In this document: positions 53,646-63,009 of the stretch, one piece after another
How the letters are laid out: every line of letters begins with the position of its first letter
How positions within the stretch are numbered: the stretch's first letter is position 1
Translations under genes and position numbers: made by a program
The notes under the pieces: generated by a model
What the model saw: the letters and a program-made list of their open reading frames with translations, nothing else
What the model was told of the DNA's origin: nothing
The model's database searches: none
Assembly (NCBI GenBank): GCA_036675345.1
Contig: JAKFFE010000019.1
Location: forward strand, 434,001-498,000
DNA from: JALYOC01 sp036675345
Lineage (GTDB): Bacteria > Myxococcota > Myxococcia > Myxococcales > Myxococcaceae
Length of the DNA stretch: 64,000 nucleotides
Reading direction: 5' to 3'

Positions 53646-55573
53646 TTGGGTTCGAAGGTCGTGGAGAGGGTGAGGTGGAAGGACCGCCCCGGAAGGGGGT
53701 AGCCGTCGAAGTCTTCGGTGTGGACGTCCAGCAGGTTCCGCGCCTCCAGCGAGGCGGTCACCGCCGGGGCGGCCAGCAGTTTGGAGCTGAGGCCCAGGTT
53801 GAGCAGGACCCGCGCGGGCAGCGACAGGGTCCCGGTGCGGTTGAGGAACTGGGTGGCGCGGTAGTCCACCTCCACCCTCCCCCGCAGCCAGTCCGGTCCG
53901 GCCCACAGCCGCGCCTGGCCGCGGTGGCGGGGACGGTGGGGCAGCTCCCGGAGGTAGAAGCGGGGATCGTCGCGCAGGTTCTGGGAGAAGGTCAGGGTGT
54001 AGGCGCCCTCCGCGCGCAGGCCGAGCGGGAGGTCGGCGGCGGCCTCCAGCTCGGCGCCACCCACCTGGGCGGTGTCGAAGTTGAACGGGCGGGCCAGGAA
54101 CGGCGGGTAGTACTCGTAGGCGATCAGGTCCTGGTAGAGGCCGTAGAAGCCGGTCAGCGAGGCGCGGGCCGTCTCCCCGGTCCAGCCCAGGGAGAGATCC
54201 CCGTGGAGCGCGCGCTCCGGCCGCAGGTTGGCGTTGGGCAGCAAGGTGCCCTGCGCCACGTAGAGTTCCAGCATCGAAGGGGCTCGGTGGGACTGGCCCA
54301 GGTTGGTGCGCAGCTCCAGCCCACCGCCGAAGCTCCAGGCCGCGCCCAGCTTGGGGGAGAACAGGAAATGGGTGACCCGGGGCGCTCCCGCCGGGGCGGC
54401 CAGGGCGTGGACCGCATCCAACCGCAGCGACGGCGCCAGGGTCAGCCGCCCGTCCAGGAACAGCAGCTCATCCCCCACCGAGGCGGCGATCCGGCCCAGC
54501 GCCGGTCCCGGCTGCGCGCCCACCGAGAGCGAGTCCAGGTGGGTCTCCAGCACCGCGCCCCACAGCTGCTGCGAGCCCAGGGTCCAGCCCAGGTCCGCGG
54601 TCAGCCCGGCGGTGGTGAACTGCTGGTGCAGGGGCGCGAAGTAGAAGCCGCCCGACAGCTGGGTCCCATCGGTGCGGGCGTGCGCGCGCAGGTTGAGCAG
54701 CGCGCCGGCCACCTCTCCGGTGGCGCGGCCGGCGGCCATCCACCGGGTGCCCGACTCCTGCGCCTCCGCGCTGGGGTTGCGGGAGGTGCCGGCCAGCCCG
54801 CGCTGATAGATCAGCCCGTCCAGGAGCACGCTGGTGCTCCAGTCGCCCAGCCGGTGGTTGAGCTTGAACATCCCCCCGCCCAGCGCCGCCTGGTTGTTGG
54901 CGCGGGTGTGGAGGGTCAGCGCGTTGTCCGGGTTGGCCGGTTCGGGATCGAAGGCGAAGCGGAAGTCGCCCTCGCTGCGGGTCCCGTGCACCAGCAGCAG
55001 GGCCTCGCCCCCCAGCAGCGGGGCCGCCGCGCCCAGGCTGGCCACCGCGGTTTGGAAGCTGCCGTAGCGCAGATCCGCGAACAGCCGGACCCCGTGCGGG
55101 ATGCGCCGGGTGACCGCGTTGACCGCCCCGCCCAGTCCCCCCGAACCGTGGCTGGCCGAGGCCCCGCCGCGGCTCACCTCCAGCCGCTCCAGCATCGCCA
55201 CCGGGAGCAGGGAGAGATCGGCGATCCCCCCCGCGCCGTTGAGCGGGATCCCATCCAGGAACACCAGCACCCCGCTGGAGGAGGCGCCGCGGAGGATCAG
55301 GGTCTCCTTCTGGCCGACGCCGCCGCTTTGCTGGAGGTGGACCCCGGGGGCCGACGCGATCAGCTCGGCGGTGTCCTTGGCCTCCTGGGCACGGGCGGAG
55401 ACGTCGATCACCGTCGTCACCCCGGTGGGGTCGCGACGGGGGACCGGCTCCTCCTCCGCAGGCAGCGGGACCACCACCGGCGCCAGCTGCACCGGGTCCC
55501 CACTCCTGTCTGCACCCAGCCCGGACCACGGGCACGCCAGGCCAACTGCCCCGGCGATCAGCCAAAGCCGCAT
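53642..55573 (-). CDS. btuB: TonB-dependent outer-membrane receptor (BtuB-type)
   Basis: 643 residues with a signal peptide (LWLIAGAVGLACPWSGLGA). The plug domain is clear (DTAELIASAPGVHLQQSGGVGQKETLILRGASSSGVLVFLDGIPLNG, GGLGGAVNAVTR), followed by a 22-strand-type barrel ending LSTTFEPK. A TonB-box-like stretch lies near the mature N terminus (APVVVPLP). Imports cobalamin across the outer membrane; the ligand is inferred from the riboswitch upstream. ATG 55573 follows GAGAGGGGAAGG and starts the signal peptide. Confidence 0.92.
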   Translation of the reverse strand: MRLWLIAGAVGLACPWSGLGADRSGDPVQLAPVVVPLPAEEEPVPRRDPTGVTTVIDVSARAQEAKDTAELIASAPGVHLQQSGGVGQKETLILRGASSSGVLVFLDGIPLNGAGGIADLSLLPVAMLERLEVSRGGASASHGSGGLGGAVNAVTRRIPHGVRLFADLRYGSFQTAVASLGAAAPLLGGEALLLVHGTRSEGDFRFAFDPEPANPDNALTLHTRANNQAALGGGMFKLNHRLGDWSTSVLLDGLIYQRGLAGTSRNPSAEAQESGTRWMAAGRATGEVAGALLNLRAHARTDGTQLSGGFYFAPLHQQFTTAGLTADLGWTLGSQQLWGAVLETHLDSLSVGAQPGPALGRIAASVGDELLFLDGRLTLAPSLRLDAVHALAAPAGAPRVTHFLFSPKLGAAWSFGGGLELRTNLGQSHRAPSMLELYVAQGTLLPNANLRPERALHGDLSLGWTGETARASLTGFYGLYQDLIAYEYYPPFLARPFNFDTAQVGGAELEAAADLPLGLRAEGAYTLTFSQNLRDDPRFYLRELPHRPRHRGQARLWAGPDWLRGRVEVDYRATQFLNRTGTLSLPARVLLNLGLSSKLLAAPAVTASLEARNLLDVHTEDFDGYPLPGRSFHLTLSTTFEPK

Positions 55574-55635
55574 CGCAGCCTTCCCCTCTCTTCCACGAAG
55601 AGAGCAAGGCAATCCGGCGCACACGCCGTACCCCT

Positions 55636-55840
55636 GGGCAGGTCTCCTGGCTCCCGGACTCGAAGTGTGGTGGCGCACGCTGCGCCCACTTCGAAGCAAC
55701 CTCCCACCTTCCCCCGCTACTGCCGCGGAGTGGCGACGACTGGAGGTCTCATGGCCCCAACGTTGGGGCCGCCCGGATACAGTGGCGGGACCGCGCCGGC
55801 TTCACACCGGCTTCCCTCTTGAAGCCCAAAATGGGCACCC
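55636..55840 (-). promoter_or_regulatory. Cobalamin riboswitch
   Basis: Read on the minus strand it has, in order: a GGTGCC element, AGGGAAGCCGGTGTGAAGCC, GCGGTCCCGCCACTGTA, GTCGCCACTCC, a GGGGGAAGG-like element, and the B12 box GCCAGGAGACCTGCC (minus of 55637-55651). This is the full consensus of adenosylcobalamin riboswitches. It ends about 60 nt before btuB and should repress btuB and the coupled genes when B12 is plentiful. Confidence 0.93.
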
Positions 55841-55896
55841 AAGGGCGGGCGGCTTCTACGGGGGGTGCTGCCTCCGCGTCAAGCCGGGCGGATCAA

Positions 55897-56409
55897 TCAG
55901 CGGGGCCGGGAGGGCTTGGCCTTCCCCGGGTTCACCTTGTCGTCCAGCAGCTGGCCGAAGGCAGCCGGGGCGAAGAACTGCAGCTCCACGTGGCCAAACT
56001 TGATCCGGGCCCGGTCCACCAGCGGCGCGGGGCGCTTGGGGGCCAGCCGCACTCCCTCCAGGAAGGTCCCGTTGCTGCTCTCCGCGTCCACCACGTGCCA
56101 CACCCCGCTGTGGGGATCCTGCTGGAAGTAGGCGTGGAAGCGGGAGACCGAGTCGTGATCCAGCATCACGTCGTTGTTCTGGGTGCGGCCCAGGGTGATC
56201 CCCAGCGCAAACGCATTGAGCTGGCCCGGGTGCTTCTCCAGCCGGAACACCTCCGGGTCGCTGGCCGGCGCGTCCAGCCGCAGGTTCCCTTGGGTGACCC
56301 ACAGCAGCTCCGGGTTCTCCCGCGGAGGGGGGGCGTCGTTCCACACCAGCACCGCCACCGGATCCCACTCGCTGGGCTCCAGGTAGTGACTGCGGACCAG
56401 CTGAGACAT
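55897..56409 (-). CDS. FHA-domain protein (170 aa)
   Basis: A single FHA domain at about residues 55-145: ALGITLGRTQNNDVMLDHDSVSRFHAYF and VVDAESSNGTFLEGVRL contain the Arg, Ser/His and Asn residues that bind phosphothreonine. The N-terminal 50 residues have no known domain. ATG 56409 gives SQLVRSHYLEP; an ATG 4 codons upstream is possible. It lies upstream of the riboswitch but is a separate unit. Confidence 0.82.
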   Translation of the reverse strand: MSQLVRSHYLEPSEWDPVAVLVWNDAPPPRENPELLWVTQGNLRLDAPASDPEVFRLEKHPGQLNAFALGITLGRTQNNDVMLDHDSVSRFHAYFQQDPHSGVWHVVDAESSNGTFLEGVRLAPKRPAPLVDRARIKFGHVELQFFAPAAFGQLLDDKVNPGKAKPSRPR

Positions 56410-56635
56410 CCGGGCGCCCATGGGGAAGGGGGACCATAACGCCTTCCGGGGCGGATTCACTTCTCGGGGGTTGAGAAGGTCCATGGTGCGTCCGCGCCCG
56501 TCCGCGCGAGGCGACGATCCCGGCCGGGCTAGACGCAGGCCGGCGCAGCCCTGCGGGGAGAGGGTGGGTGGCACGGCCGCTGCTGTGGAGCCGGTCCGCG
56601 CGAGGGGATGCGCCACTCAACAGCCGAGGGATCCG

Positions 56636-56908
56636 ATGAGCATCAATCCGGGGAAGCGGTACGCGGTGTTCGCGATCAAGAAGATCAATGGAGGCGGCGT
56701 GCTCTGGACGCGCGCCGGGAACGCGACCTTTGGCAAGGACGGGTCGCTGAACATCTGGCTGGACGTGCTGCCCATGGAGGGCCGGCTGCACATCCGGGAG
56801 CTGGCCGAGCGGGCAGAGCGCGCGGGCGATCCCCGGCTGCAGACCCCGGAGCCGGACTCGGAGCCGATGCCCCTGCTGGACTCGGTGGCGGCGGAGGCGC
56901 ACCAGTGA
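56636..56908 (+). CDS. Small protein of unknown function (90 aa)
   Basis: Starts at ATG 56636 after GAGGG. The opening KRYAVFAIKKINGGGVLWTRAGNATFGKDGSLNIWLDVLP looks like a small beta-rich domain, followed by a charged helix and a Pro/Glu tail. No signal peptide. Its stop overlaps the ComEA-like gene (GTGA). No family recognised. Confidence 0.72.
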   Translation: MSINPGKRYAVFAIKKINGGGVLWTRAGNATFGKDGSLNIWLDVLPMEGRLHIRELAERAERAGDPRLQTPEPDSEPMPLLDSVAAEAHQ

Positions 56909-57249
56909 GCCGCTGGCTGGGGATGGCCTCCCTGCTGTTGGCCCTGACGCTGACCCCGGACACCGCGTGGGCCGCGGAGCCGAAGTCCCGGATCTCCGGG
57001 GTGGTGAACCTCAACCACGCCACCGCGGCGCAGCTGGATCTGCTGCCGGGCGTCGGAGAGAAGGCGGCGAAGCTGATCATCGCCTACCGCGCCCAGCAGC
57101 CGTTCAAGCGGATCGAGGACCTGGTGAAGGTGAAGGGCTTCGGGAAGAAGCGCTTCGAGAAGCTGCGACCCCACCTGACAGTCAGCGGTCAGACCACCGT
57201 CCAGCGGGAGCGCGAGGGTCAGGCCCGGACCCCACCGCCCAGCCGGTAG
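56905..57249 (+). CDS. ComEA-like helix-hairpin-helix protein, exported
   Basis: 114 residues. Signal peptide (LGMASLLLALTLTPDTAWA), then the paired HhH domain of ComEA: VNLNHATAAQLDLLPGVGEKAAKLIIAYRAQQPFKRIEDLVKVKGFGKKRFEKLRPHL fits the family along its length. ComEA proteins bind DNA in the periplasm during uptake; no other competence genes are here. GTG start overlapping the previous stop. Confidence 0.87.
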   Translation: MSRWLGMASLLLALTLTPDTAWAAEPKSRISGVVNLNHATAAQLDLLPGVGEKAAKLIIAYRAQQPFKRIEDLVKVKGFGKKRFEKLRPHLTVSGQTTVQREREGQARTPPPSR

Positions 57250-57424
57250 GGGCGGCCACGGGAGAGGGGACCCCCGGTCGGGCCCCTCTCCTCCCGGCTG
57301 GCCCGGCCGGGTACCTGCCTTGCCGACGGGCACTTTGGAGGGCAAAGCAACTGCTTCCCTTTCGTCCGATGACGGTGGACGATGCCGGCCTCCAGTATTT
57401 GCAACCCTCTGGAAATCAAAGGCC

Positions 57425-57910
57425 GTGGACCAACCGAACGAGCTGGGCGATGTGCTGGATTTCATGCGCTTGTTGTGGGCCGTCGACCACAACCTGCAGC
57501 TGACCTCGAAGCGGATGGTCAACGCGATCGGCCTGACCGGACCGCAGCGGATGGTGATCCGGCTGGTGGGGCGTTTTCCGGGGATCAGCGCCGGCAGTCT
57601 GGCCCAGACGCTCCACCTGCACCCCAGCACCCTCACCGGCGTGCTCAAGCGGCTGGAGGCGCGGGAGATCATCTGGCGCAAGGCGGATCCGGCCGACGGT
57701 CGGCGCGCCCTGTTCGGGCTGACCGAGAAGGGCAAGGCCCTGGATCTTCCCGCCGCGGGCACCGTGGAGTCGGCGGTCTCCGCCGCGCTGGCCAAGCTGC
57801 CCAAGCCGATCATCGACTCCGCCAGCCAGGCGCTGACCCAGATCGCCACCGAGCTGGCCGAGCAGCTGGAGGCGAACAAGGCCTCCGCCCTCCCCGGCAA
57901 CCAGTTCTGA
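57425..57910 (+). CDS. MarR-family transcriptional regulator
   Basis: 161 residues. The winged-helix core is visible: GLTGPQRMVIRLVGRFPGISAGSLAQTLHLHPSTLTGVLKRLEAREIIWRKADPADGRRALFGLTEKG, including the conserved DxRR wing. It may be a dimeric regulator responding to a small molecule. GTG 57425 was chosen because it gives the family-like N-terminal helix (DVLDFMRLLWAVDHNLQ). No neighbouring operator was identified. Confidence 0.9.
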   Translation: MDQPNELGDVLDFMRLLWAVDHNLQLTSKRMVNAIGLTGPQRMVIRLVGRFPGISAGSLAQTLHLHPSTLTGVLKRLEAREIIWRKADPADGRRALFGLTEKGKALDLPAAGTVESAVSAALAKLPKPIIDSASQALTQIATELAEQLEANKASALPGNQF

Positions 57911-58048
57911 CCGAACCCACCCCGGCAGTCGGATGGGGAACGAACGTGCGGGCGGCGGTGTGAACCGTGCATCCGCGGTGGCGAATGCTGTCACCCTCCC
58001 TTACCTATCGGGAATAGCCTTCCCGCTTCCTCGTTGGGGAACCACCGC

Positions 58049-61000
58049 GTGATCGAGCCCTCCTCGCCGCAGTCCTCGCCGGGTCTCCCGCCGCCGGACT
58101 TCTCGCCGCCGCCCAACGCGGTGAACCCCCCTGTGCCCCGGGGCACCCGGGGGCTGATCCAGGCGGTCCGCGCCGAACAGCGGCGCCAGCTGTGGCTGCG
58201 CGGGGCGCTGGCCGCCGCCGGGATCACCGCGGTGCTGCTGCTGGCCGCGGGGCTGCTGGCCAACCTCTCGGTGGGGCTGGGCCGGGCGGCGCTGCTGGCC
58301 ATCCCGGTGGGAGTCGCCGCCGCCTTGCTCTACTTCGGCCTCTACCGGGCCCGCCGGGTGGTGGGAGATGACCGGCTCACCGCGCGGCTGATCGGCCAGC
58401 GGGTGCCGGAGGTCTCGCTGGATCTGCTGGCGGCGGTGGAGCTGCGCGGCGAGCTGGACGCCTCCCCCGGCTTCTCCACCCAGCTGGTGGAGGCCTTCCT
58501 GCGCTCCGAGGACCAGCGCGCCAACCTGCTGACCGTGGAGCAGGTGGTGGACCGGCGGCCCACCCGCTGGATGCTGCAGGGGCTGGCCGCGCTGCTGCTG
58601 GTGGCGGTGGTGGCCTGGGCGCTGACCCTGCGCTCCTGGACCGCCGGGATGCGGGCCGCCCTGCAGACCCGGGAGACCCCCGCGGTGGCCCAGGCCCGCG
58701 AGCCGATCACCGGCGACATCGAGATCAGCTACCGCTACCCGGCCTACACCGGGCTGCAGCCGCGCAGCATCGCCGGCACCTCGGGGGAGATCACCGCGCC
58801 GGCCGGCACCGAGGTGATCCTCAAGACCCGCTCCGACCGGGAGGTGGAGCGCGCCGAGCTCTCGGTGGTGGGGCAGGCGGTGCCGCTGGAGATCCAGGGC
58901 GGGCGCGAGCTGACCGGCTCCCTGGTGGTGGAGAAGCCGGGTTCGTACTCCTTCGTGTTCCGCAACGCGCGGGGCAAGGAGCTGGCCCGCGGCCCGGACA
59001 CCGCGATCCAGGTGGAGGTGGATCAGGCGCCCAAGGTGAACATCCGCACCCCCGGGCAGCAGACGGAGATCGACCCCGGGCAGAAGGTCTCCTTGGCCTA
59101 CGACGCCTCCGACGACTACGGGATCGTCTCCCTGGAGCTGGTGTACCGGCTGCCGGGCAAGAGCGAGGAGACCCGGGTGGCGCTGCCCCGCGACGAGGGC
59201 CGCCGGGTCAAGGGCCAGTACACCTGGACCCTGCCCCAGAACCTGGTCAGTCCCGGGGACCGGATCCAGTACCGCCTGGAGGGCAAGGACAACGACGCGG
59301 TGGCCGGCGCGAAGATCGGCGCCTCCCGCACCCAGGTGCTGACCATCTACAGCCCCGCCGCCCACCGCCGCGCGGCGATGGAGAAGGCAGAGCAGCTGTG
59401 GGAGCGGCTGGTGGGCCTCCTGGCGGACCGGCTGGAGGGCCCGGACCGCGAGGAGCCCAAGGACCCCAAGCAGGTGGAGACCCACGCCCAGGTGGACCGC
59501 AGCGCCCAGTCGCTGGTGGGGGAGCTGCGGCTGACCGCGGAGGAGATCGCCCGCCAGCGCGACGCCCCCCCCGAGTTGTGGACCGCGCTGGTGCACATCG
59601 CCGACCGGCTGCGGGCCCGGGTGCAGACCACCGCCGACGCCCGCCGGACCTTCCTGCGCTACGTGTCCCTGGAGGTCCCGGACTCCGCCGCCGCCCGGCG
59701 GCTGACCAGCGCCTCGGACAAGGAGGTGGCCGGGCTGGAGAAGGACGTGCTGTACCTGGAGTCGCTGATCGACCGGCAGAAGCTGGAGGAGCTCAAGGAT
59801 CTGGCCCAGCAGCTGGCCGACGAGCGGCGCGAGCTCTCCTCGCTGGTGGACGAGTACCAGAAGACCCAGAACCCGAACCTGCGCGAGGACGTGCTCCGGC
59901 AGATCCAGGAGGTGCGCACCCGGATGAACGAGCTGATGCAGCGGATGAGCGAGCTGCAGCGCGGGATCCGGGACGAGCACCTCAACGCCGAGGCGCTGCA
60001 GGAGATGATGCAGCAGCAGAACATGGGCGACGCGCTCGACGAGATCGAGAAGCTGATGCGGGAGGGCAAGACCGAGGAGGCCCTCAAGAAGCTGCAGCAG
60101 CTGGACATGCAGATGGACGAGATGATGAACGCCCTGGAGCAGGGTTCGGAGGAGTTCGGCGATCAGGACTACTCCGAGCTGCAGCAGGCGTTCTCCGAGT
60201 TCATGGAGGACCTGCAGAAGACCCGCGCCGAACAGCAGAAGCTGGCCAACGAGACCAAGTCGCTGCGGGACCGCTACCGCGACCAGCAGCGGGACCGGCT
60301 CAAGCGGCGGGGAGACCAGCTGAAGGATCAGCTGATCAAGGAGGCCACCGCGCTGCAGAAGCAGTACCAGGGGGTCTCCGGGGATGAGCTCTCCAGCGAC
60401 GCCGCCCAGCCGCTGGAGGACGTGCAGGAGCAGCTGGAAAATCTGAAGAGCGCGCTGGAGGTGGAGGACTTCGACCTGGCCGCCGAGGCGGCGGCCCAGG
60501 CGGCCCGGTCTTCGGACAACCTCTCCAGCCAGGCGGAGCGGCAGCGGCGGCTGGACGAGATGTTCGAGCGGCCGCAGGTGATGCGCCAGCAGTCCAAGCA
60601 GCTGTCCGAACAGCTGACCAAGGACGCGGACCGGGTGCAGGAGATCAACCGCAAGCTGCAGGAGATGTTCCCCCCGCCCTCGGAGGCGATCTCCGAGGCG
60701 GACCAGAAGCAGCTCAAGGAGCTGAAGGACCAGCAGCGCAAGCTGCAGCAGCGGGCCCAGGAGCTGGGCGAGCAGATGCAGCAGATGCAGCAGATGGCCC
60801 CGGTGTTCGGCCAGGAGGCCTCGGACCAGATGGGGCAGGTCAGCGAGCGGATGGGCGAGGCCGCCGAGCAGCTGGACGGCCGCGACGCGCGCCGGGGCTA
60901 CTCGGAGCAGAAGAACGCGCTGGACGCGATGGAGCGGTTCCAGCAGCAGATGCAGCAGCAACAGCAGCAGGGCCAGGGCAAGCGCGGCGGGATCCCGCTG

Positions 61001-61192
61001 CCGATGTTCGCCGGCCCCCGCGGCAGCAGCTCCGGCAACCGGCAACAGCAGGACAAGGTGGAGATCCCCGACGAGAACCAGTTCCAGGCGCCCAAGGAGT
61101 TCCGCAAGGACCTGCTGGACGCGATGAAGGAGGGGACGCCGGACAAGTACAAGGACCAGGTGAAGCGCTACTACGAGGAGCTGGTGAAGTGA
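58049..61192 (+). CDS. DUF4175-type membrane protein with long coiled coil
   Basis: About 1,047 residues. Two membrane helices near the N terminus (about 50-105) and one at about 185-205, an Ig-like/beta domain (about 225-400), then some 600 residues rich in Gln, Glu, Lys, Arg and Leu heptads, such as EEARKKLQQLDMQMDEM-like stretches. This layout fits the DUF4175 family found next to MoxR ATPases. GTG 58049 is preferred over TTG 58034. Its stop overlaps the next start (GTGA). Confidence 0.82.
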   Translation: MIEPSSPQSSPGLPPPDFSPPPNAVNPPVPRGTRGLIQAVRAEQRRQLWLRGALAAAGITAVLLLAAGLLANLSVGLGRAALLAIPVGVAAALLYFGLYRARRVVGDDRLTARLIGQRVPEVSLDLLAAVELRGELDASPGFSTQLVEAFLRSEDQRANLLTVEQVVDRRPTRWMLQGLAALLLVAVVAWALTLRSWTAGMRAALQTRETPAVAQAREPITGDIEISYRYPAYTGLQPRSIAGTSGEITAPAGTEVILKTRSDREVERAELSVVGQAVPLEIQGGRELTGSLVVEKPGSYSFVFRNARGKELARGPDTAIQVEVDQAPKVNIRTPGQQTEIDPGQKVSLAYDASDDYGIVSLELVYRLPGKSEETRVALPRDEGRRVKGQYTWTLPQNLVSPGDRIQYRLEGKDNDAVAGAKIGASRTQVLTIYSPAAHRRAAMEKAEQLWERLVGLLADRLEGPDREEPKDPKQVETHAQVDRSAQSLVGELRLTAEEIARQRDAPPELWTALVHIADRLRARVQTTADARRTFLRYVSLEVPDSAAARRLTSASDKEVAGLEKDVLYLESLIDRQKLEELKDLAQQLADERRELSSLVDEYQKTQNPNLREDVLRQIQEVRTRMNELMQRMSELQRGIRDEHLNAEALQEMMQQQNMGDALDEIEKLMREGKTEEALKKLQQLDMQMDEMMNALEQGSEEFGDQDYSELQQAFSEFMEDLQKTRAEQQKLANETKSLRDRYRDQQRDRLKRRGDQLKDQLIKEATALQKQYQGVSGDELSSDAAQPLEDVQEQLENLKSALEVEDFDLAAEAAAQAARSSDNLSSQAERQRRLDEMFERPQVMRQQSKQLSEQLTKDADRVQEINRKLQEMFPPPSEAISEADQKQLKELKDQQRKLQQRAQELGEQMQQMQQMAPVFGQEASDQMGQVSERMGEAAEQLDGRDARRGYSEQKNALDAMERFQQQMQQQQQQGQGKRGGIPLPMFAGPRGSSSGNRQQQDKVEIPDENQFQAPKEFRKDLLDAMKEGTPDKYKDQVKRYYEELVK

Positions 61193-62934
61193 GGCGCTGC
61201 CTGGGAGTGATGCTGCTGGGGTTGCTGGTGGCGCCGCTGGCGCTGGCCAACGACGTCAAGGCGGAGGCCAAGGCCAAGCTGACCGCGATCGAGCAGCGGC
61301 TGGACGCCTGGGACGTGGAGGGCGCGGCGGTGGAGGCCCAGGCGCTGGCCCAGCTGGTCCCAGACGGGCTGGAGGCGCTGCTCTACTACCAGGGGCGGAT
61401 CGCGTTCGAGGAGGGCCGCTACCCGGAGGCGATCGATCTGCTGACGCGAGCAGGGGTGGAGGACAAGCCGGAGTCGTACCTGCGGCTGGCCAAGGAGACC
61501 CAGAAGATCGTCCAGGACCACGACCGCCTGGAGAGCGAACACTTCATCTTCCTCTTCCCCAAGGGGAAGGACGCGGTGCTGGCCCCCTACGCGCTGGAGA
61601 CGCTGGAGAAGATCCGCGCCTCGATGGAGCAGGACCTGGGCTACGCGCCCCCGGGCAAGGTGCGGGTGGAGGTGGTGGGCAACGCCCGGGAGCTGGCCAA
61701 GGTCTCCACCCTCACCGCGGAGCAGATCCGGAAGACCGGGACCATCGCCATCTGCAAGTTCAACAAGCTGATGATCACCAGCCCCAAGGCGGTGGTCCGC
61801 GGCTACGACTGGCAGGACACCCTGGCCCACGAATACATCCACCTGGTGGTCTCCCGGAAGAGCGCCAACACGGTGCCGATCTGGCTGCACGAGGGGCTGG
61901 CCAAGTACCTGGAGTCCCGCTGGCGCGGGGAGGCCGGGCTGGCCCTGGGGCCTTCCCAGCTGGCCCTGCTGGGTCACCGGGTGAAGCAGGACAAGCTGAT
62001 CCCGTTCGAGAAGATGCACCCTTCGATCGCCCTGCTCCCCACCGCGGAGGACGCGGCCACCGCGTTCGCGGAGGTGTTCTTCGCCATCGACCTGATCTTC
62101 AAGCAGCACGGCCGGGACGGGCTGCAGACGATCATCGACGCGCTGCGGTCGGGGAAGACCGACAAGGCCTCGGTGGAGCTGGCCACCCGCAAGTCCTTCC
62201 CCGCCTTCGAGCGGGCCTGGCTCAGCCACGTCAAGAAGCAGCCCTTCCCCACCGAGCTGCTGCCGATGCTGGAGGACCAGGTGACCCTCAAGGAGGACGT
62301 CCCCGGCGCGGCCAGGAAGGAGAAGGCCAAGGGGAAGGAGATCAGCTTCGGTGAGTTCGCGATCGTCACCGAGACCGAGGCCCGCAAGTTCGCCCACCTG
62401 GGAGAGGTGATGCGCGAGCGCAACCGCGCCAAGGCCGCGGCCCTGGAGTTCGGCAAGGCGCACCGGATCGTGGGCGACAAGTACCAGTCGGTCTCCGACA
62501 AGTACGCGCTGTCCCTGCTGGAGATCGGCGAGGTGAACCGGGCGGAGCAGGTCCTGCTGGGATCGTTGCGGATCCACCCCGGGATCGCCGCCACCCAGGT
62601 CCACCTGGCGCGGATCTACCTGGCCCGCAAGGAGTGGGAGAAGGCCCGCGGGTCGCTGATGGAGGCGCTGGCCAGCGATCCGTTCGACCCGGAGATCCAC
62701 ATCTCGCTGGTGGCGGTGGACCAGGCGCTCAACCGCCCCGCGGGCGCGGCGCTGGCCCGGACCCACGCGGCGATCCTCACCGGGTTGGAGGAGAAGCAGA
62801 TCGATGGGCTGGTGAAGCGGGTGGTGGCCCGCACCGACCAGAAGCTGTCCTCCTCCGGGGTGGACACCGAGACGGAGCCGCCCGCCGCCGAGGCGCCGGT
62901 CGATCCCAGCAGGGATGCGGGCAGTCGTCCGTAG
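61189..62934 (+). CDS. Peptidase MA-like (gluzincin) protein with TPR-like repeats
   Basis: 581 residues, Sec signal (GVMLLGLLVAPLALA). The zinc site is HEYIH at residues 214-218, with HEGLAKYLE at 234 giving the third ligand region, as in MA-clan gluzincins. TPR-like helical hairpins lie before and after (EGRYPEAIDLLTRAGV; GEVNRAEQVLLGSLRIHPG, KEWEKARGSLMEALASDP). Predicted periplasmic metallopeptidase or scaffold. Coupled to the DUF4175 gene, and followed by moxR after 75 nt. Confidence 0.85.
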   Translation: MRRCLGVMLLGLLVAPLALANDVKAEAKAKLTAIEQRLDAWDVEGAAVEAQALAQLVPDGLEALLYYQGRIAFEEGRYPEAIDLLTRAGVEDKPESYLRLAKETQKIVQDHDRLESEHFIFLFPKGKDAVLAPYALETLEKIRASMEQDLGYAPPGKVRVEVVGNARELAKVSTLTAEQIRKTGTIAICKFNKLMITSPKAVVRGYDWQDTLAHEYIHLVVSRKSANTVPIWLHEGLAKYLESRWRGEAGLALGPSQLALLGHRVKQDKLIPFEKMHPSIALLPTAEDAATAFAEVFFAIDLIFKQHGRDGLQTIIDALRSGKTDKASVELATRKSFPAFERAWLSHVKKQPFPTELLPMLEDQVTLKEDVPGAARKEKAKGKEISFGEFAIVTETEARKFAHLGEVMRERNRAKAAALEFGKAHRIVGDKYQSVSDKYALSLLEIGEVNRAEQVLLGSLRIHPGIAATQVHLARIYLARKEWEKARGSLMEALASDPFDPEIHISLVAVDQALNRPAGAALARTHAAILTGLEEKQIDGLVKRVVARTDQKLSSSGVDTETEPPAAEAPVDPSRDAGSRP

Positions 62935-63009
62935 CCCGGCTCTGCCCACCGGAATACGCTCCCCCACCGGGCGTTCGGGAAAGCCTGGCTGGAGAACCCC
63001 GTAGCCACT

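Noticed and set aside
58001..61045. 1,014-codon minus-strand frame opposite the DUF4175 gene
   Set aside because: Leu/His-rich translation typical of an antisense shadow of a Gln/Glu-rich coiled coil; the plus strand has coupled starts and domain structure.
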